From Psychroflexus sediminis (GTDB lineage: Bacteria; Bacteroidota; Bacteroidia; Flavobacteriales; Flavobacteriaceae), in contig NZ_FNCW01000002.1 of the NCBI RefSeq assembly GCF_900099815.1, positions 62,001 to 126,000 of the forward strand: a DNA stretch of 64,000 nt, in the 5' to 3' direction. Under the pieces are notes generated by a model. The model worked only from the letters and a program-made list of their open reading frames with translations, was not told the DNA's origin and ran no database searches. Numbering within the stretch: the first letter of the stretch is position 1; the number at the start of each line of letters is the position of its first letter. Shown here piece by piece: positions 56,101 to 64,000 of this stretch. Made by a program: the position numbers and the translations under genes.

Positions 56101-57192
56101 ATGAATATACTCCATATAACAGAAGACTTTAGTCTAGATAGTGGAGGGTTACGTACAGTGATTAATGACTTAAGTAATAATCTTAACAATCTTCAGAATA
56201 TAAATTCATATATTTTATCATCACAACAAGAAAAAGGAGATAATATAGAACTTGTAAGTGATGCAAAAGGTAAGCCTTGGCTTTATTCAGTCCAATGGAA
56301 TAAAAAGCTTGTAGATTTAATTTTAAAAAAAAACATAAATATTCTACATATACATGGAGTCTGGATGTACCCTCAGTATAAAGCAGCTAAATTTGCTCTG
56401 AAACATAATATACCCTTTATTCTTTCTCCCCACGGAATGTATGAGCCTTGGCTTTGGACAAAAGGGAGGTTGAAAAAAAGTGCATATTTTAATCTCCTAG
56501 TTAAATCTCTATTTTCGAAAGCATCAAGAATACACGCTATCACCTCGGCTGAAAAAAATAATTTAAAGCCGCTTTTTCCTCAATCTGACTTTGTTGAAAT
56601 ACCAAACTTAATAAGTTTTGAATTGTCAAATTGCATAAATGATTCAACAGAGAAATATTTGCTGTATGTGGGTAGATTACATGAAAAAAAAGGCATCAAA
56701 TTATTGATTAGTTCATTTTCTAAATTAAAAGTGAATGATTTAATTTTAAAAATTGCAGGAGAATTTAATGATTATAAAATTGAGTTAGTCAAATTAATAG
56801 AGAAATTGGACTTACAAAAAAAGGTCCAGTTTCTTGGATTAGTCACTGGTGAAGAAAAGATGAAACTGTTTAAGGATGCTTATGTGTTTGTAGCTCCATC
56901 TTATTCAGAAGTGGTAGGGATGGTTAATCTAGAGGCAGCCTCACAAAAAACACCTGTAATCACAACCCATCAAACTGGCCTTAAAAGGGAGTGGAATGTA
57001 AATGGAGGTATTTTGATTAATCCAAATCAAAAAGAGCTCACGTCAGCTCTTGAAGAGGCAGCTTCCTGGAGCAAAGAGCAAAGAGATATCAATGGTGAAA
57101 GACTTTATAATTTTGTAAAACAAAATTATTCTTGGGAACATAGACTTCAAGATTGGGTTAGCATTTATTCAGATATAATAAAAGAAAAATGA
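56101..57192 (+). CDS. GT4 glycosyltransferase
   Basis: A 363-residue GT-B transferase: the N-terminal ITEDFSLDSGGLRTVINDLS, a HIHGVWMYPQYKAAKFA loop, donor-domain LLYVGRLHEKKGIKLLISSF and the Glu-containing VFVAPSYSEVVGMVNLEAAS. It overlaps the WcaF-like gene by ATGA, so the two may act one after the other on the same residue. Confidence 0.9.
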   Translation: MNILHITEDFSLDSGGLRTVINDLSNNLNNLQNINSYILSSQQEKGDNIELVSDAKGKPWLYSVQWNKKLVDLILKKNINILHIHGVWMYPQYKAAKFALKHNIPFILSPHGMYEPWLWTKGRLKKSAYFNLLVKSLFSKASRIHAITSAEKNNLKPLFPQSDFVEIPNLISFELSNCINDSTEKYLLYVGRLHEKKGIKLLISSFSKLKVNDLILKIAGEFNDYKIELVKLIEKLDLQKKVQFLGLVTGEEKMKLFKDAYVFVAPSYSEVVGMVNLEAASQKTPVITTHQTGLKREWNVNGGILINPNQKELTSALEEAASWSKEQRDINGERLYNFVKQNYSWEHRLQDWVSIYSDIIKEK

Positions 57193-57737
57193 TTTTTGAA
57201 TTAGATAAATTTCAACTCCCTCCAAATTTTAGGGGCAGATCTAAATGGACTGTACAATTATGGTGGTTAGTGTATGCACTTCTTTTTAAACCATCTCCTC
57301 AGGTCTTTTATGGTTGGCGACGGTTTCTGCTCCGAAGTTTTGGAGCCCAGATTGGAAAAAAAGTGATTATAAGACCATCAGCCCAAATCACTTACCCCTG
57401 GAAAGTGACAATTGGAGATTATAGTTGGATAGGGGATGAAGTAGTTTTATACTCATTAGGTGAGATTGAAATTGGAAATAATACCGTTATTTCTCAACGG
57501 AGTTATATTTGTACTGGTTCACATGATTATGATAAAATAGATTTTCCTATTTATGCAAAAAAAATATTAATTACAGATGGATGTTGGTTAGCCACTGATG
57601 TCTTTGTAGCCCCAGATGTAACAATTAAAAAAGGAACAGTTGTAGGTGCTAGAAGTTCAGTGTTTAAAAATTTAGATGAATTTTCAGTTTACGCAGGTTC
57701 ACCAGCTAAATTTATAAGAATACGAAAGATTGAGTAA
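57189..57737 (+). CDS. WcaF-like polysaccharide O-acetyltransferase
   Basis: A 182-residue hexapeptide-repeat protein with the N-terminal FRGRSKWTVQLWWLVYALLF and FYGWRRFLLRSFGAQIGKKV shared with WcaF of colanic acid synthesis, then repeats VTIGDYSWIGDEVVLYSLGE, the catalytic His in CTGSHDYDKIDFP and AGSPAKFIRIRKI. It likely acetylates a sugar of the repeat unit. Confidence 0.9.
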   Translation: MIFELDKFQLPPNFRGRSKWTVQLWWLVYALLFKPSPQVFYGWRRFLLRSFGAQIGKKVIIRPSAQITYPWKVTIGDYSWIGDEVVLYSLGEIEIGNNTVISQRSYICTGSHDYDKIDFPIYAKKILITDGCWLATDVFVAPDVTIKKGTVVGARSSVFKNLDEFSVYAGSPAKFIRIRKIE

Positions 57738-58944
57738 AAATATACTAATAGTCGGAATTAATTATTATCCTGAAGATAGTGCTATAGGCTTATACACTAC
57801 TCAAAAAGCAGAATATTTAGTAGAAAATGGCTTTGAAGTAACAGTTATTACAGGATTTCCATACTATCCTCAGTGGAAAATTCAGGATAAATACAATAAA
57901 AGGCCATTATTTTTAAGTGAAACTATTAATGGCGTGAAAGTTTTAAGGGTAAAACAATACGTGCCAAGTAATCCAAGTTTTATAAAACGCATACTTCACC
58001 TTCTCAGTTTTACTTTAGGTAGTCTAATTAATTTATTTAAGACTTTTAAACCGGATGTGGTTATTACAATTATACCTTTTACAACTTCGGTATTTCTCGG
58101 GTGGCTTTTAAAAATCAGATATAAGTCAAAATTATGGGTGCATATTCAAGATTTTGAATTTGATGCAGCTTTAGATTCTGGTTTAATGAAAAAAAAATCA
58201 AATAATATTTTTAAGTCATTATTATGGGTAGAAAGGAAATTGCTGAATAAAGCAGATGTAGTTTCTACAATTAGCCACGCCATGCTTAGCAAGCTAAAGA
58301 ATAAAACAAGAGTAAGCACATATTACCTGACAAACTGGATTGATGTTTCATTATTTTCATCAGTAAACAACAATAGTCATCCATATTTAAGCTCAGAAAA
58401 ATTTAAAATTTTATATTCAGGTAATATAGGAGCAAAACAAGACTGGAATCTTTTTTTCAATTTTCTAAGTGAACTACGTGGTGTCGATAATATAGAAGTG
58501 ATAGTCGTAGGTGAGGGCGCTGAAAAAGATAGAGTTGTTAAAGGACTAAAGGAATTTAGTTTTGCTAAACACTTTAATTTAGTGCCTTATTCTGAATTAC
58601 CTTCATTACTTTCAAGTGCAGATGTTCACATTCTTTTTCAAAAAACTGATGTTATTGATACTGTTATGCCTTCTAAGTTGTTAGGTATGATGGCTAGCGG
58701 GAAACCTTCAATAATTACGGGAAACTTAAAAAGTGAAGTAGCTAGTGTACTCAAAGAATCAAAAGGGGGATATTATTTAGATGGAGAATCAGTACAAGAA
58801 ATAACTCAGTATGTAAAATATCTAAAGGAAAATAAAGAGTTAAGCAGTGAGCTGGGAGCTTATGCAAAAACTTACGTTAAAGAAATTTTTTCTAAAGATG
58901 AAGTTTTAAAAAAATTCAAGAATGAAATTGAAAATATATCTTAA
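57730..58944 (+). CDS. GT4 glycosyltransferase, WcaI-like, TTG start
   Basis: A 404-residue transferase resembling WcaI: ILIVGINYYPEDSAIGLYTT and VITGFPYYPQWKIQDKYNKR at the N-terminus, donor-side ILYSGNIGAKQDWNLF and DTVMPSKLLGMMASGKPSII. Translation must begin at the TTG at 57730, since no ATG precedes the conserved N-terminus; this start overlaps the end of the acetyltransferase gene by 8 bases. Acceptor unknown. Confidence 0.88.
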   Translation: MSKNILIVGINYYPEDSAIGLYTTQKAEYLVENGFEVTVITGFPYYPQWKIQDKYNKRPLFLSETINGVKVLRVKQYVPSNPSFIKRILHLLSFTLGSLINLFKTFKPDVVITIIPFTTSVFLGWLLKIRYKSKLWVHIQDFEFDAALDSGLMKKKSNNIFKSLLWVERKLLNKADVVSTISHAMLSKLKNKTRVSTYYLTNWIDVSLFSSVNNNSHPYLSSEKFKILYSGNIGAKQDWNLFFNFLSELRGVDNIEVIVVGEGAEKDRVVKGLKEFSFAKHFNLVPYSELPSLLSSADVHILFQKTDVIDTVMPSKLLGMMASGKPSIITGNLKSEVASVLKESKGGYYLDGESVQEITQYVKYLKENKELSSELGAYAKTYVKEIFSKDEVLKKFKNEIENIS

Positions 58945-59056
58945 GTTTTAGTGAATGGTCTTTCTAGCTTTTATTCGTAATACTATAGAAAAAATTTAAT
59001 CATACTAAAGGTTTCAAATAATTTCCTTCAGTTCATATTTTAACATCAAAAACCTA

Positions 59057-59064
59057 TATTTTTG
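59057..59064 (+). promoter_or_regulatory. Candidate promoter -7 box of ugd
   Basis: TATTTTTG, perfect TAnnTTTG match, 76 bases before the ugd ATG. It would restart transcription after the AT-rich serotype block. Confidence 0.5.
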
Positions 59065-59100
59065 ACTCCTTAAAATAAATTCAATTTTTAGTAACTAATA

Positions 59101-59126
59101 TTTTGAGTTATTTTAGAAACTCAAAA
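59101..59126 (+). promoter_or_regulatory. Hairpin in the ugd leader
   Basis: A perfect 9-bp inverted repeat TTTTGAGTT/AACTCAAAA (59101-59109 and 59118-59126) with an 8-base loop, 14 bases before the ugd ATG. It would sit in the untranslated leader if the box at 59057 is the promoter, close enough to affect ribosome access. Confidence 0.4.
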
Positions 59127-59140
59127 CTTAACCCCACCTT

Positions 59141-60448
59141 ATGAAAATAGCAGTCATCGGAACAGGCTACATCGGCCTGGTGACAGGAACCTGTTTAGCA
59201 GAAAATGGTAATGAAGTCCTTTGTGTCGATATCGATCAAGACAAAGTAGATAAGATGAGAGCTGGTGTCGTTCCAATCTATGAACCTCATTTGGATGTGC
59301 TGTTTGATAGAAATATTGAAGCAGGTCGGTTGAACTTTACCACTAACTTAAAAGAAGGTCTGGACTTTGGCGAGGTGATTTTCCTGGCTTTACCGACTCC
59401 GGAAGATGGGGATGGCTCTGCGGATTTAAAATACGTCCTGGGCGTGGCTAAAGAAATTGGTGAATACATCACCTCCTATAAAGTGATTGTTGATAAAAGC
59501 ACGGTCCCTGTGGGAACTGCAGATCTCGTACATTCTACAATTGCCAAAGCCTGTAAAACAAACTTTGATGTGGTGTCCAACCCCGAATTCCTAAGAGAGG
59601 GTTTTGCGGTGAACGATTTCCTAAAACCAGAACGTATTGTGATTGGCTCTAGTAGCGAGAAAGCGATCGAAATCATGCAGCGCTTGTATCAGCCTTTCGT
59701 GAGATCTGGTAATCCTATCATCATCATGGATGAAAAGTCAGCTGAGCTGACTAAATACGCCTCCAATTCGTTTTTGGCGACCAAAATCACCTTTATGAAT
59801 GAAATCGCGAATTACTGTCAAAAAGTTGGCGCAGATGTGGATAAAGTCAGAATTGGAATGGGAACGGACTCCAGAATAGGAAAACGCTTTCTATTTCCAG
59901 GCATAGGCTATGGGGGCTCTTGCTTCCCTAAAGATGTCAAGGCACTGCATAAATCTGGAAAAGACATCAACTACGACTTCAAAATTTTAGAGGCTGTCGT
60001 AGACGTCAATGAAAGGCAAAAAACGATCTTATACCCGGAAATCTCTTCATTTTTTGATGGGGATTTAAAAGGTAAAACCATTGCCATTTGGGGACTGGCA
60101 TTTAAGCCGGAAACCGATGATATTCGCGAAGCCCCAGCCTTGTATATGATTGACAAATTATTGGAAGCAGGCGCTAAGGTGAAAGCTTTTGATCCTGAAG
60201 CTATGGATAATGTGGAGCAAAAGTATGGCGATAAAATAGGTTTTGGTAAAGACATGTATGAAGTGACAGAAGGCGCAGATGCATTACTGATTTGTACAGA
60301 ATGGAGTATTTTTAGAACACCAGACTACAAGCGCTTAAAATCAAATTTAAAGCAGCCTGTTATTTTCGATGGTCGAAATTTATATCCAACGGTGGAGCTA
60401 GCTAAAGAAGGAATACACTATATTTCCATAGGAAGACAAAAAGTGTAA
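59141..60448 (+). CDS. ugd: UDP-glucose 6-dehydrogenase
   Basis: Oxidises UDP-glucose to UDP-glucuronate with NAD. 435 residues: KIAVIGTGYIGLVTGTCLAE, NAD-side LPTPEDGDGSADLKYVLGVA, catalytic Cys in GIGYGGSCFPKDVKAL and IWGLAFKPETDDIREAPALY. With the decarboxylase downstream it provides glucuronate and xylose donors. Its composition is less AT-rich than the block upstream, marking the conserved flank of the cluster. Confidence 0.98.
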   Translation: MKIAVIGTGYIGLVTGTCLAENGNEVLCVDIDQDKVDKMRAGVVPIYEPHLDVLFDRNIEAGRLNFTTNLKEGLDFGEVIFLALPTPEDGDGSADLKYVLGVAKEIGEYITSYKVIVDKSTVPVGTADLVHSTIAKACKTNFDVVSNPEFLREGFAVNDFLKPERIVIGSSSEKAIEIMQRLYQPFVRSGNPIIIMDEKSAELTKYASNSFLATKITFMNEIANYCQKVGADVDKVRIGMGTDSRIGKRFLFPGIGYGGSCFPKDVKALHKSGKDINYDFKILEAVVDVNERQKTILYPEISSFFDGDLKGKTIAIWGLAFKPETDDIREAPALYMIDKLLEAGAKVKAFDPEAMDNVEQKYGDKIGFGKDMYEVTEGADALLICTEWSIFRTPDYKRLKSNLKQPVIFDGRNLYPTVELAKEGIHYISIGRQKV

Positions 60449-60476
60449 GTGTTTTTATAAGATTCACGGAGAAGTT

Positions 60477-60522
60477 AACTGCATAGTTTCGGAGTTCAAC
60501 TCTAAAACTGTGCAGTTTTTTA
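60477..60522 (+). terminator. Terminator of ugd
   Basis: A 13-bp stem (AACTGCATAGTTT at 60477-60489 with 60505-60517, one G-T pair), 15-base loop, followed by a T run. Confidence 0.85.
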
Positions 60523-60608
60523 TTCCATAAAAGTTTTAGCGCTCATATGCTTAAATCTTATAACTTTGTATGTAGAACAAATTAGTAGTCCTATATAATC
60601 AATCCATA

Positions 60609-61595
60609 ATGAAAAAAATTTTAATTACTGGTGCTGCCGGATTTTTGGGGTCTCACCTTTGCGATAAGTTTATTGATGAAGGCTTTAAGGTGATTGGTAT
60701 GGATAACCTCATCACAGGAGATCTTAAGAACATCGAGCATCTTTTTAAACTGGATAATTTTGAGTTTTACCACCATGACGTTAGTAAATTTGTTCATGTG
60801 GCTGATGAGTTAGATTATATTCTCCATTTTGCTTCACCGGCAAGTCCCATAGATTATTTAAAGATACCCATTCAGACCCTCAAAGTGGGGTCTTTAGGGA
60901 CCCATAATTTACTGGGTTTAGCCAAAGCCAAAGACGCACGGCTCTTAATCGCCTCCACAAGCGAGGTATATGGGGATCCTTTGGTTCATCCCCAAACCGA
61001 AGATTACTACGGAAATGTCAACACGATCGGCCCCAGAGGAGTTTATGATGAAGCCAAACGCTTCCAGGAGTCTATGACCATGGCGTACCATCGGTTTCAT
61101 GGACTGGAGACCAGGATTGTCAGGATTTTCAATACTTACGGTCCCCGCATGCGTCTTAATGACGGTCGGGTGATTCCGGCTTTTATCGGTCAGGCGCTAA
61201 GAGGAGAAGACCTCACTGTTTTTGGAGATGGTTCCCAGACCCGTTCCTTTTGCTATGTCGACGACCAGGTGGAAGGTATTTATAAACTTTTGCTGAGCGA
61301 TTATGCCGAACCGGTTAATATTGGGAATCCGTATGAAATCTCTATTTTAGACTTTGCTGAAGAAATCATCAAATTGACAGGGACCGAGCAGAAAATCGTT
61401 TTTAAACCTCTTCCGAAAGATGATCCGATGCAACGGCAACCCGATATCACCAGAGCTAAATCGATATTGGGCTGGGAACCTAAAGTGAATAGGGAAGAAG
61501 GTATGAAACTGACGTACGACTATTTCAAATCGCTTTCCAAAGAAGAATTACAAAGAAGCGAACATAAAGACTTTTCAGTTCATAACAGGAAATAA
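60609..61595 (+). CDS. UDP-glucuronate decarboxylase (UDP-xylose synthase)
   Basis: Converts UDP-glucuronate to UDP-xylose. A 328-residue extended [42 protein letters not shown], catalytic Thr/Ser/Glu in [16 protein letters not shown] and Tyr-x3-Lys in [13 protein letters not shown], with the [19 protein letters not shown] tail of the UXS family. It uses the product of ugd, just upstream, so xylose is a likely component of the polymer. Confidence 0.93.
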   Translation: MKKILITGAAGFLGSHLCDKFIDEGFKVIGMDNLITGDLKNIEHLFKLDNFEFYHHDVSKFVHVADELDYILHFASPASPIDYLKIPIQTLKVGSLGTHNLLGLAKAKDARLLIASTSEVYGDPLVHPQTEDYYGNVNTIGPRGVYDEAKRFQESMTMAYHRFHGLETRIVRIFNTYGPRMRLNDGRVIPAFIGQALRGEDLTVFGDGSQTRSFCYVDDQVEGIYKLLLSDYAEPVNIGNPYEISILDFAEEIIKLTGTEQKIVFKPLPKDDPMQRQPDITRAKSILGWEPKVNREEGMKLTYDYFKSLSKEELQRSEHKDFSVHNRK

Positions 61596-61598
61596 TAT

Positions 61599-62945
61599 AT
61601 GGCCAGAACAGGACGATATTCCACTTATATCAGACCGGCATCCTATCTGATAGATTTAGCAGTTCTCATTTTTTTCGCCTCCCAATTTAAGTTTGGGCTG
61701 GAAATGAATATAATCTTCTTTTCTTATGTGACTGTGTCGTGGATACTTCTATCCCTTTACTCTAATTTTTATGAGGTTTACAGATATACCAAATTTGTAA
61801 AGATAGCCTCGCTTACGTTTTTTCAGGGCGTTCTATTTACTTTGCTTGTATTTGGTTTTTTTGGTTATTTCTACCAGTTTGGAAGAGACCCGAATCGAAT
61901 ATTTCTTTATCTGGGCAAGTCATTTGCAGTTATATTTTTAATTAAAGTCTCTCTTCATGTTTTTTTAAAAAAATACCGTGAGGGTCTTGGTGGTAATTTC
62001 AGAACAACCATTATTATAGGAGACTCTCCCAAGAGCCAGCAGTTAAAATCTTTCTTTGATGATAACCCTGAATACGGCTATCAATGTCAGAAGCTTTTTA
62101 AAATCAGATCCAATTCCAATATTGAAAGCATACATAAGTTCGTTTTGGAAAATGAAGTCGATGAGATTTACTGTTCGATGGCAAAGCTCACTAATGAACA
62201 GATCAATTCTATAATAAAATTTGCGGATAACAATCTGAAAGTTCTCAAGTTTTTACCGGATAACAAAGATGTGTATTCGAGAAAATTGAACTATGAGTAT
62301 TATGGTTATCTGCCGATACTCTCACTTAGGAAAATTCCGATAGATATACCTGTGAATAGATTTTTAAAACGGTTTTTTGATATCCTCTTAAGCTTAGGGG
62401 TGATCGTTTTTATCTTATCATGGCTAACCCCTTTGATAGCGATTTGTATAAAAATCGAAAGCAAAGGAGCCGTATTTTTTAAGCAAAAGCGCAATGGACT
62501 GGATTACGAGGAATTTTACTGCTATAAATTCAGGTCGATGAAACCTAATCCGGAGGCCGATCTCCATCAGGCCAATAAAAACGATAAACGGATTACTAAA
62601 ATCGGTAAATTTATGCGTAAAACGAGTATCGACGAATTGCCTCAGTTTTTTAATGTGTTTAAAGGGGATATGAGTGTGGTGGGACCAAGACCTCATATGG
62701 TAAGCCATACGCATAACTTTGCAGAAAACGTAGACAAATTTATGGTGAGACATTTCATTAAACCGGGAATTACCGGTCTTGCTCAGGTTAGTGGTTACAG
62801 GGGTGAAGTGGAAACCGATCAGGATATCATCAACAGGGTGAAATATGATATTTTTTACCTGGAAAACTGGTCCTTGCTCTTGGATATAAAGATTATTTTT
62901 CAAACCGTTATGAATGCTGTTAAAGGCGAGAAAAAAGCGTACTAA
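61599..62945 (+). CDS. Initiating polyprenyl-phosphate sugar phosphotransferase (WcaJ/WbaP-like)
   Basis: Starts repeat-unit assembly by placing a sugar-1-phosphate on undecaprenyl phosphate. 448 residues: four N-terminal membrane helices, a CoA-binding-like domain (TTIIIGDSPKSQQLKSFFDD), a fifth helix at about 255-280, then the catalytic bacterial sugar transferase domain with KRFFDILLSLGVIVFIL, FYCYKFRSMKPNPEAD, the Asp-Glu pair in KTSIDELPQFFNVFKGDMSV and VGPRPHMVSHT. The first sugar is often glucose or galactose phosphate. Overlaps the following GT2 gene by one base. Confidence 0.95.
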   Translation: MARTGRYSTYIRPASYLIDLAVLIFFASQFKFGLEMNIIFFSYVTVSWILLSLYSNFYEVYRYTKFVKIASLTFFQGVLFTLLVFGFFGYFYQFGRDPNRIFLYLGKSFAVIFLIKVSLHVFLKKYREGLGGNFRTTIIIGDSPKSQQLKSFFDDNPEYGYQCQKLFKIRSNSNIESIHKFVLENEVDEIYCSMAKLTNEQINSIIKFADNNLKVLKFLPDNKDVYSRKLNYEYYGYLPILSLRKIPIDIPVNRFLKRFFDILLSLGVIVFILSWLTPLIAICIKIESKGAVFFKQKRNGLDYEEFYCYKFRSMKPNPEADLHQANKNDKRITKIGKFMRKTSIDELPQFFNVFKGDMSVVGPRPHMVSHTHNFAENVDKFMVRHFIKPGITGLAQVSGYRGEVETDQDIINRVKYDIFYLENWSLLLDIKIIFQTVMNAVKGEKKAY

Positions 62946-63697
62946 TGTCAGATTTGGTCTCTATAATCACGCCCGTTTATAATGCTGAAAAATACATTAA
63001 AGAGACCTTAACATCAGTTAGAAACCAAACTCATGAACATTGGGAACATATTCTGGTCGACGATGGTTCATCGGACCAGTCGCTTAAACGCATAGAAGAA
63101 TTTTCGAAAACAGAGCCCAGAATCAGATTAATCAAATTGCCTGAAAATAGCGGTCCTGCAGTCGCCAGAAATAAGGCTATAAGCCTGGCTAAAGGAAGAT
63201 ACCTCGCTTTTTTGGATGCCGATGATATTTGGTTCGACTTTCACCTGAAGGACTCTTTAAAGGTCATGAAAACAAAAGACTATGCTTTTGTTTTTGCTTC
63301 CTATAAAAGATCTGACGAAGATTTAAATTTTGTATACCCAGATTTTGAAGTTCCCTCAAAAGTGTCCTATACCGATATTTTAAAGTCAAATTCCATAAGC
63401 TGTCTCACGGCTGTAGTTGATATTCATAAATTGGGTAAAAAAGAAATGCCTCTTATACGTAAGCGTCAGGACATGGGGCTATGGTTGAAATACCTCAAGG
63501 AAACACAATATGCTCACGGTATAAAACAACCTCATGCCATCTACAGAATACGAGAAAATTCGCTTTCGAGAAATAAATTCAACCTTATAAAATACCAGTG
63601 GGAATTTTATAGGAAGGTCGAGAATATCAATGCTTTAAGGTCTTTATACTATATAACACTGTGGACATATTTAGGGTATAAAAAATATAAAAAATAA
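62945..63697 (+). CDS. GT2 glycosyltransferase
   Basis: A 250-residue family-2 transferase with SIITPVYNAEKYIKETLTSV, the nucleotide site LVDDGSSDQSLKRIEEFSK and the metal-binding LDADDIWFDFHL. Coupled by a one-base overlap (TAATG) to the initiating transferase, so it may add the second sugar. The donor is not known. Confidence 0.93.
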   Translation: MSDLVSIITPVYNAEKYIKETLTSVRNQTHEHWEHILVDDGSSDQSLKRIEEFSKTEPRIRLIKLPENSGPAVARNKAISLAKGRYLAFLDADDIWFDFHLKDSLKVMKTKDYAFVFASYKRSDEDLNFVYPDFEVPSKVSYTDILKSNSISCLTAVVDIHKLGKKEMPLIRKRQDMGLWLKYLKETQYAHGIKQPHAIYRIRENSLSRNKFNLIKYQWEFYRKVENINALRSLYYITLWTYLGYKKYKK

Positions 63698-63761
63698 GCT
63701 TCTTAATTACTTCTTAATTTCTCAAATTAGATATATATTGCTAGCCTTCCAATCTGAGTAA

Positions 63762-64000
63762 ATGAAGTCACTTTATATCATTATAATCTGTTTTATTTTT
63801 AGCCTGTCCTCATATGGATATCATCCTGAAATAGATAGCTTAAAAGCCGAGTTAAAAACTACAAAAGTTGATACGATCCGGGTTCGCCTTCTCAATGAAA
63901 TCGCTTTTGAATTTATAGACGTAAGCTATGACAGCATATTACCTTATGCTCAAAAAGCGCTTAATTTATCTAATAAAATAAAATTTCCCAAAGGGAAAGG
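63762..64000 (+). CDS. Exported protein, likely TPR-type sensor N-terminus, cut by window end
   Basis: The start at 63762 gives a signal peptide (MKSLYIIIICFIFSLSSYG) and then IDSLKAELKTTKVDTIRVRL and DSILPYAQKALNLSNKIKF, the first TPR-like helical pairs typical of Bacteroidota exported TPR proteins, many of which continue into a histidine kinase or LuxR-type regulator. Only the first 79 codons are in the window, so the full architecture is unknown. The spacing after the polysaccharide genes (64 bases) suggests a separate unit. Confidence 0.6.
   Translation, partial: MKSLYIIIICFIFSLSSYGYHPEIDSLKAELKTTKVDTIRVRLLNEIAFEFIDVSYDSILPYAQKALNLSNKIKFPKGK

Overview
The window looks like a chromosomal segment of a marine-type flavobacterium (phylum Bacteroidota). 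The evidence is: several perfect TAnnTTTG promoter boxes; a TonB receptor/HmuY pair whose lipoprotein carries the Bacteroidota surface-export tail (Cys-Ser-Asp4); a UpxY-type NusG paralogue; an IPExxxVDY-family gene next to pyk; a DUF5723/PorP-like outer-membrane barrel; and a PfkB plus long PurF-like pair. No rRNA, tRNA, CRISPR array, integrase or intact insertion sequence was seen.

Layout. 1-2.6 kb: 3' part of a FAD-dependent oxidoreductase overlapping a membrane polyferredoxin. 2.6-9.4 kb: a haem-acquisition style operon (TonB receptor, HmuY lipoprotein, DoxX-like protein) diverging from a DUF6607 gene, then katG. 9.4-11.9 kb: an AT-rich accessory stretch in which each small gene (DUF305 membrane protein, a 63-aa membrane peptide, a 209-aa exported protein) is followed by a 110-130 bp imperfect palindrome. 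The palindromes resemble one another, so the stretch looks like a small gene-cassette array with attC-like sites. 11.9-24.5 kb: exported proteins, a PorP/DUF5723-like barrel, an orphan UpxY, a DUF3108 protein, tyrosine catabolism (hpd, hmgA), a patatin with a predicted C-terminal barrel overlapping uvrC, a decayed gene, and a yefM-yoeB toxin-antitoxin pair with a palindromic operator. 24.5-33.7 kb: housekeeping genes (alr-tdk, an acidic protein plus rsmI, IPExxxVDY-pyk, acpP-fabF-rnc, purN, rnhA). 33.7-34.6 kb: a broken zinc-metalloprotease lipoprotein gene.

34.6-64 kb is mostly surface polysaccharide biosynthesis. It opens with a GT2/GT-C-like pair, the sugar-kinase/PurF-like pair and a Wzz-like chain-length protein. 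It then encodes GDP-L-fucose synthesis (stand-alone mannose-6-P isomerase cupin, gmd, fcl), rfbA, and a tight formyltransferase - WecE aminotransferase - WecF-like transferase block. Next come a Wzx flippase, several GT2 and GT4 glycosyltransferases, an SGNH hydrolase-like protein, two hexapeptide acyltransferases and two Wzy/WaaL-like membrane proteins. The cluster closes with ugd, a UDP-glucuronate decarboxylase and the initiating polyprenyl-phosphate sugar transferase. The predicted repeat unit could contain fucose, xylose and/or glucuronate and, as an inference, an N-formylated 4-amino-4,6-dideoxyhexose. The middle of the cluster (about 44.5-58.9 kb) is visibly more AT-rich than ugd and the genes after it, as expected for an exchangeable serotype block.

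The most interesting items are the cassette-like array at 9.8-11.9 kb and the putative N-formyl-amino-sugar module at 43.7-47.7 kb.
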